The notes under the pieces are model-generated. The model did no database searches and was not told where the DNA came from. It saw nothing but the letters and a program-made list of their open reading frames with translations. 64,000 nucleotides of DNA from Nakazawaea peltata (taxonomy: Eukaryota > Ascomycota > Pichiomycetes > Alaninales > Pachysolenaceae): positions 4,620 through 68,619 of the forward strand of contig BCGQ01000007.1 in assembly GCA_001599355.1 (NCBI GenBank). Reading direction: 5' to 3'. Shown piece after piece: positions 48,706-58,483 of this stretch (position 1 is its first letter; each line of letters starts with the position of its first letter). Made by a program: the position numbers and the translations under genes.

Positions 48706-50613
48706 TCAATACCGGGTTTCTCCCCAACTCTCATTCACAGTGTATACTCCAGGCTCAGATTCTCTTATTACATCTTTGGTCATCCAGAAATCCAATATCT
48801 CTTCAACCGTATCTGGGTCAATATATAATTTCATCAGGAGTTGATCGGCGGTGAGATTGGAGTTTCCTTCTTCACTAAAAGTATACACGACACTAGCCTG
48901 CTGTGGGGTGACTTTGAAAGTTCCCTTTTTGCCGTTATCAAAAGTCAAGTCAATTTCTACTGTACCCATGGAAGGTATTAATCGTAATTTTCTTCCTTTC
49001 TTCAACTGCGAATATTTCCGTGAATAAAGATCGAAAGTCTCACGAAGGAATTCTGGGACAGCTTGCGAATCACTAGGATCCTCGCCTTCAAGTGGCCAGA
49101 AAAGATGAGAGATAATCGATGCGTGAAATGAACCAGACTCGATTTTACGATCAATAAGAGCACTTTGGATGATATCTTGAATCATTATATCAATTGCGCT
49201 GAACTCATCGTCACCGAATCTCAACTTGAGGAATTCTAAACTGTTGGCGACCTCTCTAACATCATAATTATGTAACTGTGATAAGTCTTGTGCAAATCTA
49301 CGGGCAAAACACTCTACAAAAACAGTTTTGGAGTCGAAAATCGAGAAAAGTGACTCGATTAAGTCCCCAACTTTACGTTTACCGAAATCTGGAAGCAGGT
49401 CAATGGGATCAGGATTCCAATTTATATCATTAATGTCATCTACTTCGACACTGATATTGACTTTAGTACTGAAAAGCTCGTCACAGAGCTCTTTCAATCT
49501 CGAGTTAGGGTCTTTATCTAAAAGCCCGTTAACAATCCGGTCAATAGTATCATCTCGAGTCCTCAAGTACGATCTAATTGGTCTCGAGGCCTTATCCAAT
49601 AACACCCCTCGAGGGTCAACTACGAGTAAAGATCTCACAGTCTTCATATAAAACTGGATGATGGAGACTGTGTCTGATCCAGCATGAAGTAAATGGTCAT
49701 GGCACGAGGCAATGAACGAATCTACAAGGCATTGTCTTTGGAAAGGCGTTCTAAGACAAATACGAAGCTCATTAAGCAGTACTGTAGAGGTGGGGAATTG
49801 AATGACCATATCAAAAATTTCACTAGTTCTTAAACGGACAATTTCATCCTCCAAAAGTTCGAAAAGAAGGCTTTTGTTGAAAAGAGAGCTTGTATTCGAA
49901 GCAGAACCCGGATCCGCAGCTACAAATTTATCGAGATATGGCCAAATAGTCAGAGTGGCCCATTGTTTTAGTGGTAATAATCCTCCTTCATGGTATTTTG
50001 AGGCCAACGAAGTCGAGACCTGCTCGGCAATATGATGTACAGTTACCTGACTCACTATATCTGCCAATGTATCGGCAAGAGAGAGATGTTTTAAGAGTTC
50101 TGCAGTCACTGTTAACAGCCCATGGTTGTTATCTTTGAAAAGATGCTGTTTGAACATAGCGCTGACGGTGGAACGTAGCCCTAACTCCAAGAAAAGATGC
50201 TGAAATGATGCCAGACAACTCCTGTGCAACAATGCCCTATGCTGATAACTCAATTGGGCCATATCACTCAACTGTGAACACCGTTCTTCACATGCAAAAT
50301 ATAGACGCCCAAGCTCATCTAAAGTGGTCACGCCCAAGTCGAAGATATGGCTTCGAAGGAGGTCAATATACACGTCTAACATTGTCACTGAGCCTAGATT
50401 TTGAATTGACTTGAAAGCGGCGCGTACTCGAGCCGTATTATTGCGGGTCTGGGGTTCTGAGTGCCTCATCGCGTCGCCATCATCGCGTCGAAAGATGTGA
50501 TTCCGAATATATTCGACAATTATATTGAAATCGTTCTGGAAATTCGCAGGAATCAGCTCATCCTGTATACTTCGGGCCGAGGAGAAGACCCGGTTCACCA
50601 CTTGACTGTCCAT
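48706..50613 (-). CDS. APC2: Anaphase-promoting complex cullin subunit Apc2
   Basis: A 635-residue cullin-like protein. The C-terminal half is diagnostic. The cullin homology region includes RFAQDLSQLHNYDVREVANSLEFLKLRFGDDEFSAIDIMIQDI. It is followed by RKLRLIPSMGTVEIDL and a winged-helix (WHB) block (FKVTPQQASVVYTF, LTADQLLMKLYIDPDTVEEILDFWMTKDVI). In place of the neddylation Lys region typical of other cullins it has the shorter Apc2 form. Apc2 with the RING protein Apc11 forms the catalytic core of the APC/C, which drives the metaphase-anaphase transition. It is shorter than S. cerevisiae Apc2 (853). It is head to head with DCN1, sharing 287 bp. Confidence 0.9.
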   Translation of the reverse strand: MDSQVVNRVFSSARSIQDELIPANFQNDFNIIVEYIRNHIFRRDDGDAMRHSEPQTRNNTARVRAAFKSIQNLGSVTMLDVYIDLLRSHIFDLGVTTLDELGRLYFACEERCSQLSDMAQLSYQHRALLHRSCLASFQHLFLELGLRSTVSAMFKQHLFKDNNHGLLTVTAELLKHLSLADTLADIVSQVTVHHIAEQVSTSLASKYHEGGLLPLKQWATLTIWPYLDKFVAADPGSASNTSSLFNKSLLFELLEDEIVRLRTSEIFDMVIQFPTSTVLLNELRICLRTPFQRQCLVDSFIASCHDHLLHAGSDTVSIIQFYMKTVRSLLVVDPRGVLLDKASRPIRSYLRTRDDTIDRIVNGLLDKDPNSRLKELCDELFSTKVNISVEVDDINDINWNPDPIDLLPDFGKRKVGDLIESLFSIFDSKTVFVECFARRFAQDLSQLHNYDVREVANSLEFLKLRFGDDEFSAIDIMIQDIIQSALIDRKIESGSFHASIISHLFWPLEGEDPSDSQAVPEFLRETFDLYSRKYSQLKKGRKLRLIPSMGTVEIDLTFDNGKKGTFKVTPQQASVVYTFSEEGNSNLTADQLLMKLYIDPDTVEEILDFWMTKDVIRESEPGVYTVNESWGETRY

Positions 50614-50900
50614 TGTGGGGGTGACTAAGCTGATGAGATGGTCAAGTTGGTAAATAAATGGATGTTGATGATTTGAAATTTCTTGAAGGGGGTTTTGTTG
50701 CCTAATATGGAAATTAAAATTGGAAAAAAGGAAGTTTTAATTTCTACCTTGAGAATTTGATAATTTGCTTGATCTGTTTACTTTGTTTAGCGATTTACGA
50801 ATTGATGAAGATCCTGGAAAATTGAAGCGCCAATCCGCTTAAATAGACGGAGGTCTCCAAGGAGCTGTTTGGGATCAGGAGGTTCGTTAACGAGATCAAA
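50614..50900. promoter_or_regulatory. Shared APC2/DCN1 promoter
   Basis: 287 bp between divergent genes for two cullin-pathway proteins. It contains one AGCGATTTACGAATT element at 50789-50803, centrally placed between the start codons. Confidence 0.5.
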
Positions 50901-51675
50901 ATGGTAAGCTAGATAAGAAAGTGTATTAAGGTATCTAGATGTACTAACAATGCAGAATCCGCAAGATGAAATGAAAATAAAAGAGTTAAGGACCCTGACT
51001 GGACTCGGTAGGAATGAGGCGATGGAGCTCTTAACAATAACAGGACAGGAGGTGTATCTGTCGATCAATATTCATTACCAAGAGACTCTCGGTGTAGAAT
51101 TGGAAGGACTTCAAGATTTATGGTACCAATATTGTGATGAAGATAACAAAGGTCAAATTGGAATTGACGGGACCTTGAAATACATCGAAGATTTGGGTTA
51201 TCAGCCTGAAGATTCGGTCGTGCTCGCTTTACTGGCGCACTTGAAGAGTCCTTCGACAGGGATTTTCAATCAAAAGGATTTCCTCACGGTATGGGGGAGT
51301 GAAAATATTCAGACATTGCCTCAAATGTCTCTGAAAATGCAGCAATTTGATCATGCCATGAAGACCGATCTGAATTTTATGCAACAAATATATAATTTTA
51401 CGTTTGAATATGTGTTAGAACCCGGACAGCGCAGTTTGAATCCGGAAACTGCAGTCGATTACTGGAGTTTATTACTCCCAATTCAATTTGAAGAATCAAA
51501 AGTAACGGCTTGGACCAGTTTCATCTCAGCGAACCACAATTATGCCATCTCCAAGGATCAATGGCAGATGACCTTCGAATTCATGAAATGGTGGTCTACC
51601 CATCAATTATCCGACTACGACGAAAACCTGGCCTGGCCATCCCTCATCGACTCCTTCGTAGAGTCCTCCTTCTAA
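50901..51675 (+). CDS. DCN1: Cullin neddylation E3 Dcn1, intron directly after the ATG
   Basis: The preferred model is exon 1 at 50901-50903 (the ATG alone) and exon 2 at 50956-51675, giving 240 residues. The 52-nt intron has GTAAGC, TACTAAC (50942-50948) and TGCAG. Unspliced, the first ATG would read only Met-Val-Ser-stop. A second ATG at 50950 inside the intron would give nearly the same protein (MQNPQ instead of MNPQ). The N-terminal UBA-like segment (about residues 5-45) is followed by the potentiating-neddylation (PONY/DAD) domain (about 50-235), with LWYQYCDEDNKGQIGIDG, DYWSLLLP and WQMTFEFMKWWS. Dcn1 brings Ubc12-Nedd8/Rub1 to cullins. Its partner gene here, APC2, is itself a cullin family member. 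Confidence 0.88.
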
Positions 51676-51861
51676 TAAATAGACCCCCCTTTTCGACCCG
51701 CTCTGTAATTATGAATATGATCGTGCTCTGTATTTACGAATTCTTCATCTTGGTCACGTGATCGCATCGCAAATTTTTCGCTAGGCTTTAAAAAAATTTT
51801 CCCTCTTTAAGTTTGAGAAGAGGTTTGGATGAGATTCAAGTGATTCGAAAGAGGCATAAGA

Positions 51862-54684
51862 ATGGTGAAATCGTATCAACGTTTCGAGCAGGAGAAAGCC
51901 TTTGGAGTGGTGAGTTCCGGGTCCAATGTGGTTTACTTGCCAGGACGGTCCGGCCAAGCAATCACCGCTGGGTTAGAGGAGATTTTAGTATGGGATGTGA
52001 AGAGTGGGGAGTTGGTGAAGAGATTGAGGGATGGAATTGCGCCAGGAGCCGCGGATTCGGCTGTTTCCAAGCTGCAGCTGGAGGTTTCTGTTTTGGATTT
52101 CCACCTGGAGTCGAACATTTTGGCCGCTGGGTACCTGGACGGGTCCATTAAAGTATGGGATATGGCCTCTGAGAGCGTGATAATCAACTTTACCGGGCAC
52201 AAATCGGGAGTAACATTATTGAAATTCGACCGCAATGGTACTCGGTTGTGTTCTGGATCCAAGGATAGTAGCATTATATTGTGGGATCTCGTTGGAGAGA
52301 CCGGGTTATTCAAGTTAAAGTCGCATAAAGACCAGATCACTGGGGTTCATTTCATGTCCGCAACAGCCAAGCTGGACGATGAGTTAGAAGACTGGTTAAT
52401 CACTACCTCGAAGGACGGGTTGATCAAGCTTTGGGATTTGAAGTCCCAGCAGTGTATTGAGACCCACATTGCCGATGCTCTGGAGTGCTGGAGTTTGGGA
52501 TGTCATGGTAATTTATGTATCACTTCAGGGCTGGAAAATCAATTGAAAATGTGGAAAATCGACTTGGACGACGAGAACCGTAAATTGCACGAGATGGGAG
52601 TCTTGGAGAAACAGAGTAAAGCTAAAGCCACAGAGATCAGTTTCCGTGAATATCAGCAATCCACGGTGTTTTTCTACGTTCAAAATTCCGATCGTACTGT
52701 GGAAATTTTCAGAGTCAGATCTGAGGAAGAAGTCGCTAAGGCCAGAACTAAAAGAGAGAAGAGATTGAGAGATAAAGGTTATGATGAAGAAGAAGTGGCT
52801 GACAGCATCTCTAAAAGCTATATTAATTTGTTGATTTCAACGTTCACCACTGTAAGATGTTCGGCCAAAGTCAAGTCATGTTGTTGGACAATTCTTGGGA
52901 AGTCATCTATGGAGTTGATGATGTCTTTGAATAACAACTCTCTCGAATATTACTCTCTTTCGATGCCAGAGAATATCAAAAAGTCACAGGAGATTGTAAG
53001 CACTCGTAAATATGCCGTAGATTTGCAAGGTCATCGTACAGATATCAGAGCATTGGATATCAGTGACGACGGTAAGTTGTTGGCTTCAGCTTCCAATGGG
53101 TTGTTGAAGATTTTCAACCTCAATACTGCCAACTGTATACGTACTTTCGAATGTGGGTATGCCTTGTGTTGTAAATTCCTTCCAGGAGGAGCATTAGTAG
53201 TAGTAGGAACAAGGGCCGGAGAGATCGAGCTTTATGATTTGCTGTCTTCTTCGTTGCTTGATTCTGTAGAAGGTGCTCATGATGGAGCTGTATGGTCGTT
53301 GGATTTGACCCCAGATGGTAAGACTCTTGTTACTGGATCTGCTGACAAGACTGTTAAATTCTGGGATTTCAAATTAGAGGAAGAAGAAGTCCTTGGTACT
53401 AGCAGGACTGTCTCTAAATTGAAGATGTTCCAAGGGAAGACCTTGGAATTGGGGGATGATGTGTTATCTGTGAGGATTTCTCCTGATTCACGTTTACTCC
53501 TGGTATCTTTATTGGATAATACTGTGAAAGTTTTCTTCTTCGATACTTTGAAATTCTTCTTGTCATTGTATGGACATAAATTGCCAGTATTATCGATGGA
53601 TATTTCTTCTGATTCCAAGATGATCATCACTTCTTCGGCCGATAAGAATATCAAGATTTGGGGTTTGGAGTTTGGTGACTGTCATAAATCGATTTTCGGC
53701 CATCAGGACTCCATTATGTGTGTAAGATTCCTTGCTAATTCCCATAACTTCTTCAGTTGTTCGAAGGACAGTTTAGTCAAGTATTGGGACGGAGATAAGT
53801 TCGAATGTGTACAAAAATTGCTGCTGCATCATAGCGAGGTTTGGGCCTTGGCAGTTAGTGCTGATGGTGAGACTGTAGTGTCGTCTTCTCATGACCATAG
53901 TTTAAGAGTTTGGAGGGTTACTGAAGATGAGGTTTTCTTGGAGGAAGAGCGTGAGAAGGAAATGGATGAGCAGTACGAATCGACTCTTTTGGCCTCCTTA
54001 GATGGTCAAGGTGATGATATGCCTGTAGCTAATAGAGGTGATGGAGAAGAAGATGAGGATGAAAATGTAGAGAGGGTTTCCAAACAGACTATTGAGACTT
54101 TGAAAGCCGGAGAGAAATTAATGGAGCTGTTGGATATTGCTCATGGGGAGATCGAAGCTTTTGCTAAATATGAGGTTGAAAGAAAGAAGACTTCTCTGGC
54201 TGTAGAGCCTACTAGAAATGCGATTTTGATGCTGTTGAGACAAACTCCAGAAGAACATGTGTTGAGTGTCGTGTTGAAAATTAGACCTTCACATTTGGAG
54301 GATGCTTTGATGGTATTGCCGTTCTCATACTCTTTGAAATTGTTGGGATTCCTTGAAATTTGGACCTCTCCTGAGAGAATTTCTGGTAATGTTGTCAATC
54401 TCTCTACTTTCTGTAAGGTTTTGTTCTTCATTGTGAAAACGAATTACCGTGAATTGGTTTCTCAGAAGGATGACCATTTGAAGCAGCAACTTACGAATGT
54501 TAAATCTCAGTTGAGGCTGGAATTACAACGTAACTGTGATACTTTGGGATTCAATTTGAGTGGATTGAAGTTCTTGAAACAACAGTATGACTTGACTCAT
54601 AATACTGAGTTTATTGATGCTGAAGAACAGAGACTGCATGAAGAGAAGACTGCTAGAAAGAGGGTGTATGAAACTGTTGTATAG
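51862..54684 (+). CDS. DIP2: Small-subunit processome WD-repeat protein Dip2/Utp12
   Basis: A 940-residue nucleolar U3 snoRNP component (UtpB complex) needed for 18S rRNA maturation. Two WD-repeat propellers span about residues 30-690. Examples are ILAAGYLDGSIKVWDM, LCSGSKDSSIILWDL, LVTGSADKTVKFWDF, IITSSADKNIKIWGL and VVSSSHDHSLRVWRV. A C-terminal Utp12 domain (about 760-900) follows, with HVLSVVLKIRPSHLEDALMVLPFSYSLKLL. At codon 92 the CTG falls on the Ala of the conserved GYADG turn, supporting CUG-Ala. Complete, no intron. A TATTTACGAATT element lies at 51731-51742, 120 bp upstream. Confidence 0.94.
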   Translation: MVKSYQRFEQEKAFGVVSSGSNVVYLPGRSGQAITAGLEEILVWDVKSGELVKRLRDGIAPGAADSAVSKLQLEVSVLDFHLESNILAAGYLDGSIKVWDMASESVIINFTGHKSGVTLLKFDRNGTRLCSGSKDSSIILWDLVGETGLFKLKSHKDQITGVHFMSATAKLDDELEDWLITTSKDGLIKLWDLKSQQCIETHIADALECWSLGCHGNLCITSGLENQLKMWKIDLDDENRKLHEMGVLEKQSKAKATEISFREYQQSTVFFYVQNSDRTVEIFRVRSEEEVAKARTKREKRLRDKGYDEEEVADSISKSYINLLISTFTTVRCSAKVKSCCWTILGKSSMELMMSLNNNSLEYYSLSMPENIKKSQEIVSTRKYAVDLQGHRTDIRALDISDDGKLLASASNGLLKIFNLNTANCIRTFECGYALCCKFLPGGALVVVGTRAGEIELYDLLSSSLLDSVEGAHDGAVWSLDLTPDGKTLVTGSADKTVKFWDFKLEEEEVLGTSRTVSKLKMFQGKTLELGDDVLSVRISPDSRLLLVSLLDNTVKVFFFDTLKFFLSLYGHKLPVLSMDISSDSKMIITSSADKNIKIWGLEFGDCHKSIFGHQDSIMCVRFLANSHNFFSCSKDSLVKYWDGDKFECVQKLLLHHSEVWALAVSADGETVVSSSHDHSLRVWRVTEDEVFLEEEREKEMDEQYESTLLASLDGQGDDMPVANRGDGEEDEDENVERVSKQTIETLKAGEKLMELLDIAHGEIEAFAKYEVERKKTSLAVEPTRNAILMLLRQTPEEHVLSVVLKIRPSHLEDALMVLPFSYSLKLLGFLEIWTSPERISGNVVNLSTFCKVLFFIVKTNYRELVSQKDDHLKQQLTNVKSQLRLELQRNCDTLGFNLSGLKFLKQQYDLTHNTEFIDAEEQRLHEEKTARKRVYETVV

Positions 54685-55277
54685 ATAGAAATGGATAGAC
54701 CAGTAATGTTAGGTGATGTAGATAAGTGATCTGGAGAGGTGATCTGGAGAGGTGATCTGGAGAGGTGATCTGGAGAGGTAATGTAGACAAGTAATGTAGA
54801 TAGGTACTTTAGATAGTTTTTTTGGAGTGAGAAGAACTGAATAAGTTCTTATTTGAATTTCAAAATTGATAGAAATGAGATATATATGATATATTTGGAG
54901 TGAGCAAAAAGAGAGTATGAAATAGATGATATTGATGGGATAACATCAGTTGATAGTGGCCAGAGACTCCATTCAAGACAGAGACAGAAATTGGAAGGTA
55001 TTAGATAACTCTCAATTGGGATCATTCCCCTTTGCTTGTACCTGTCTGCTTCCTATTCTTGATCACCCCCAATTTCCCCCTCCAAACCGTACACAGCAAA
55101 TTATGAAAAAACATAAAAACAAATAGCAAATTACAAATAATCCATAAATACCAAATATCAGCATAATACGAAAAAGGAATCGTCGGAAATCAAAATTTCG
55201 TATTTGGCTCACACAAATTATTCACTTTACTAATCACCATCAAAGAGATCAGTGGGGGATAAATCAAGTCTGGCACT
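54685..55277. other. Intergenic region between DIP2 and SSY1
   Basis: Contains the 13-bp minisatellite, the 16-bp TGATCACCCCCAATTT half-palindrome (55060-55075), and three AGCA-type elements (55095, 55125 and 55160, the last reading AGCATAATACGAA) within 185 bp of the SSY1 ATG. Confidence 0.5.
54727..54778. repeat. 13-bp tandem repeat, four copies
   Basis: GTGATCTGGAGAG is repeated four times without interruption, followed by degenerate GTAATGTAGA-type units to about 54810. It begins 43 bp after the DIP2 stop. A simple minisatellite. Confidence 0.85.
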
Positions 55278-57647
55278 ATGGATTTGACTGGAAATGTGCT
55301 AGGAGACATAGATTCCACCGAGACAGTGAATATTGATGCTGCGGGCCTTTTCCCCGGCCGCACAGCCCTTGTTTCGAGTACCAGCAGCGATTTAAAACTG
55401 TCGACTCCTTCGACGACGGAGTCGACGTTGGAAGAACGAGTCCGCGATGAGGTCATAAGACGTTTAGTGGCACTTCATGCCGAAGAGTTGGAACTGGAAT
55501 TGATCCTGCCTCATGATAGGTTGCTTTTCACCCGACTTTATAACGGACTTTGCCTGAAAGAAGGACGTATTTTGTTCGAAGGAGCGGAGAATCTGAATGA
55601 TTTTGAGAGATATGATATGGAAGTGGCGGTTGAGACGTTGATTCGAGAGCTGGTAGTTCGTCAGATGATGGAGGTGAATCTGGGAGATGATTTGATGTTG
55701 AGGGTAAGGCCAGGAATAGACGATGATTTTGTTCCTGGAGAGGAGATTAGAAGTCCTGAAAAAGGTCGGAAAAGACGTAGATTACAAGAACAATTAGCAT
55801 GGAGAAGGTCGGAGAAGGGGTCTACTGTTGGCTGGAAGGGTCGTGAGATTGGGGAGAAGCTGCCAGAGTATCGAGAATTGCACGATTTGGACTCCACTAC
55901 CGATATTGTAGACCTTGGACGTAACTTTGAAGAGACTCAAAGAGATGAGACAGTGAGAAGAGATACTCGTAGGAAGTTGAAATCGCGGCATTTGCAAATG
56001 ATTGGGTTTTCTTCCACGATCGGAGTAGGCTTGTTCTTGAATTCGGGAAAACTGTTCGCCATTGCTGGACCTTTGGGATGTCTTTTAGGATATACTATTG
56101 GAGGAATTATTGTAGTAGCGACTATGCTTTCTTTCTGTGAGATGGTAGTACTTATCCCGCTTCTGGATGGCATTAGTGGAGTCACAAGTCGTTTTGTAGA
56201 TGATCTGTTTGGATTCAGTCTTGGAATATGCTATTGGATAGCTTTTGGGTTGGGTTTACCACTGGAATTGATCGCTGGAACGATCATGCTTTCTTATTAT
56301 GGGAACCTCGATGTGCCGAAAGACCAAGGTGAGACTGTGGGATGGATCTTTTTATTTTATGTATTAGTAGTACTGGTAAACCTTCTGGATGTCCGTGTAT
56401 ACCTGGAACTTGAATTTTTCTTGAATGTGATCAAGATTTTGTTCACGATTCTGATTCTTTTGTTCTTAATTATTGGAAATCGTGGAGGAGTACATGGTAG
56501 TGAGTATATAGGGTTTAAATATTGGGATAAATCACTGAGCCCCACAAGTGATATAACATATGGTCCTTTCAGGCCGACTTTTGACTTGAATGATTATGGA
56601 ACCGGAGCTAAAAATGGTCTGGAAGATGGTTCTCTCGGTAATTTTATGCTGGTGATCTGTGCTACTTTGATCTCTTGCTATAGTTACAATGGTACTGAAA
56701 TCCCGTGTATAGTTGCCGGTGAGGTGATTGCTCCTCGTAAGCTGTTGAAATTGCTGTCGAAGCAAGTCTTTTGGAGAATCTCCTTGTTCTACCTTCTTTG
56801 TGTTTTTATCGTAGGAATTAGTATTTATTCTGGAGATCCAAGGTTACTCAGATACTACGGAGATCACAGTCAGCTGTCTAATATCAGTTATGATACATTA
56901 GAAGGTATGATGGAGTTGTTAGGAGGTTCTTCGAGATGTTATGATGCCGAGACATGGAATAGTTGGGCGTCCTCAGATGGGGGTTATTCCAATGGAAATC
57001 AGTCTCCGTTTGTATTGCTGGTTCAATACACTGGGTACTGTTCTTTGCTGGATGTGTTCAATGGGGTGATAATTTTGTTCCTGATCTCATGTCTGTCGTC
57101 TCATCTTTACGTTAGCTCCAGATCATTGTACCTGATGGCTACACAGGGGAAACTGCCAGCTTTTTTACGGAAATGTACGAAGAATGGGGTTCCTATATAT
57201 TGTGTACTCCTGTCACTGGCATTTGGAGGATTGCTGTTCTTGGCTGTAGATGATAAAGGTTTGAAAGTGTTCCAAGTGATGATCAATCTCATTTCAACTC
57301 TGCTGATTTTACTGTGGTTTGGTTTAAATTTCCTGTATCTTCGGTTTTATTACCTGTTAAAGATGAGACCTGATATTGTCAGTTCACGAAATGATCCTAA
57401 CTATCCTTACAAATCTCCCTTCCAACCTTATCTCCTGTATATGGGAGCTACAGGGACGTTTGTGCTATTGTTATTGATGGGATATGTCACATTCCTCAAA
57501 CATCATTGGGATACCGAATTCTTCTTCACTAGTTATGGTATGTGGATAATTTGGGGAGGCCTGTACTTTGGATATAAGTTTGTCAGGAATGTCAAGTATC
57601 CTAAATTGTATAATATTGACTTGGATACGGGTCGTACTGAGATCTAA
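55278..57647 (+). CDS. SSY1: Amino-acid sensor of the SPS pathway, Ssy1-like permease
   Basis: A 789-residue amino-acid-permease-fold protein with a long cytosolic N-terminus (about residues 1-225), which is the mark of Ssy1 (852 aa in S. cerevisiae) rather than ordinary permeases (about 550-600). The first transmembrane block is HLQMIGFSSTIGVGLFLNSGK, the amino-acid permease signature region. Twelve membrane segments follow, with enlarged external loops (for example SGDPRLLRYYGDHSQLSN). Ssy1 with Ptr3 and Ssy5 detects external amino acids and triggers Stp1/Stp2 processing. CTG codons in APRK-CTG-LKL-CTG-SKQVFW fit Ala. No intron. Confidence 0.87.
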   Translation: MDLTGNVLGDIDSTETVNIDAAGLFPGRTALVSSTSSDLKLSTPSTTESTLEERVRDEVIRRLVALHAEELELELILPHDRLLFTRLYNGLCLKEGRILFEGAENLNDFERYDMEVAVETLIRELVVRQMMEVNLGDDLMLRVRPGIDDDFVPGEEIRSPEKGRKRRRLQEQLAWRRSEKGSTVGWKGREIGEKLPEYRELHDLDSTTDIVDLGRNFEETQRDETVRRDTRRKLKSRHLQMIGFSSTIGVGLFLNSGKLFAIAGPLGCLLGYTIGGIIVVATMLSFCEMVVLIPLLDGISGVTSRFVDDLFGFSLGICYWIAFGLGLPLELIAGTIMLSYYGNLDVPKDQGETVGWIFLFYVLVVLVNLLDVRVYLELEFFLNVIKILFTILILLFLIIGNRGGVHGSEYIGFKYWDKSLSPTSDITYGPFRPTFDLNDYGTGAKNGLEDGSLGNFMLVICATLISCYSYNGTEIPCIVAGEVIAPRKLLKLLSKQVFWRISLFYLLCVFIVGISIYSGDPRLLRYYGDHSQLSNISYDTLEGMMELLGGSSRCYDAETWNSWASSDGGYSNGNQSPFVLLVQYTGYCSLLDVFNGVIILFLISCLSSHLYVSSRSLYLMATQGKLPAFLRKCTKNGVPIYCVLLSLAFGGLLFLAVDDKGLKVFQVMINLISTLLILLWFGLNFLYLRFYYLLKMRPDIVSSRNDPNYPYKSPFQPYLLYMGATGTFVLLLLMGYVTFLKHHWDTEFFFTSYGMWIIWGGLYFGYKFVRNVKYPKLYNIDLDTGRTEI

Positions 57648-58483
57648 ATAGGTTTGAATTGATAAAACATCCCTCTTTTTTTTAAAAGTCGTGTACTGCT
57701 CAAATTTTGTAAGGGGGGTTGCTTCAGGAGCAGAAAAAGAAACGAGGAAAACGAGCATCGATGCTAAGCTCATGCATGATATTATTTTTTTTGTGACTAT
57801 AAGGGTGATTGAGTGTGTCAGTTGTGTGAGGTTGGGAGCCGTTCAGTACTATAAAAGAGGCTAAGGATCGACCATATGAGGTTTAGTAAAGATACAGAGA
57901 GTGCCAAGTGGCTAATAATGGTTAAGATATTGTTAGTATTCAACCAAGAGAGCAATTTTAGAACCGTTAGAGTTGAAAACTCTCGGCTCAGAAATACAAC
58001 CCTGGTGGTCATGAGGTGATGAAGTAAATATCGATTAAATTGAGTATAAACTAGTTTTTGGACTAAATAATTGAGTTCAGACCCTTTAAAAACAGGTAAT
58101 GATATCTCAGTGTCCCAATTGACCCACCATCTCCATCTTCATGCCCCTGTCAGATCACCAAATCATTACCCAACTTCCCACTGACACCCCGTTCTCGCTG
58201 CACCGAGTGACTCGCGAGTGTCATGCATAACCCCCCCAGTACCAAAAATTTTCTTTTGTAAAAAACTTTTTCACGTCACTGACGCCGTCCCCCCCAATAC
58301 TGACTGAGAAGTTGAATGGAAGCTGGTTAATTCAAGATACATCAACTATTATTAGAGAGCACACACAGGTGAACCATTACAGTTACGTTCATCAGCAAGT
58401 CGAGATTTGGGGATTCATCACCATTTTTTGTATATATATATGAGCATTATACCGTCTAAACCGGCTCTTAACTTTTAGTCAGC
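57648..58483. other. Intergenic region, no gene seen
   Basis: 836 bp upstream of the zinc transporter. It has an AGTCGTGTAC element near 57687 and poly-C tracts (58230-58295). A TA-rich TATA stretch lies at 58431-58441. I looked for the Zap1 site ACCTTNAAGGT and saw no clear match. Confidence 0.45.

Noticed and set aside
57648-58483. Zap1 zinc-response element upstream of the zinc transporter
   Set aside because: No ACCTTNAAGGT match seen; the nearest stretch (ACCCTTTAAAAACAGGT near 58080) departs too far from the consensus.
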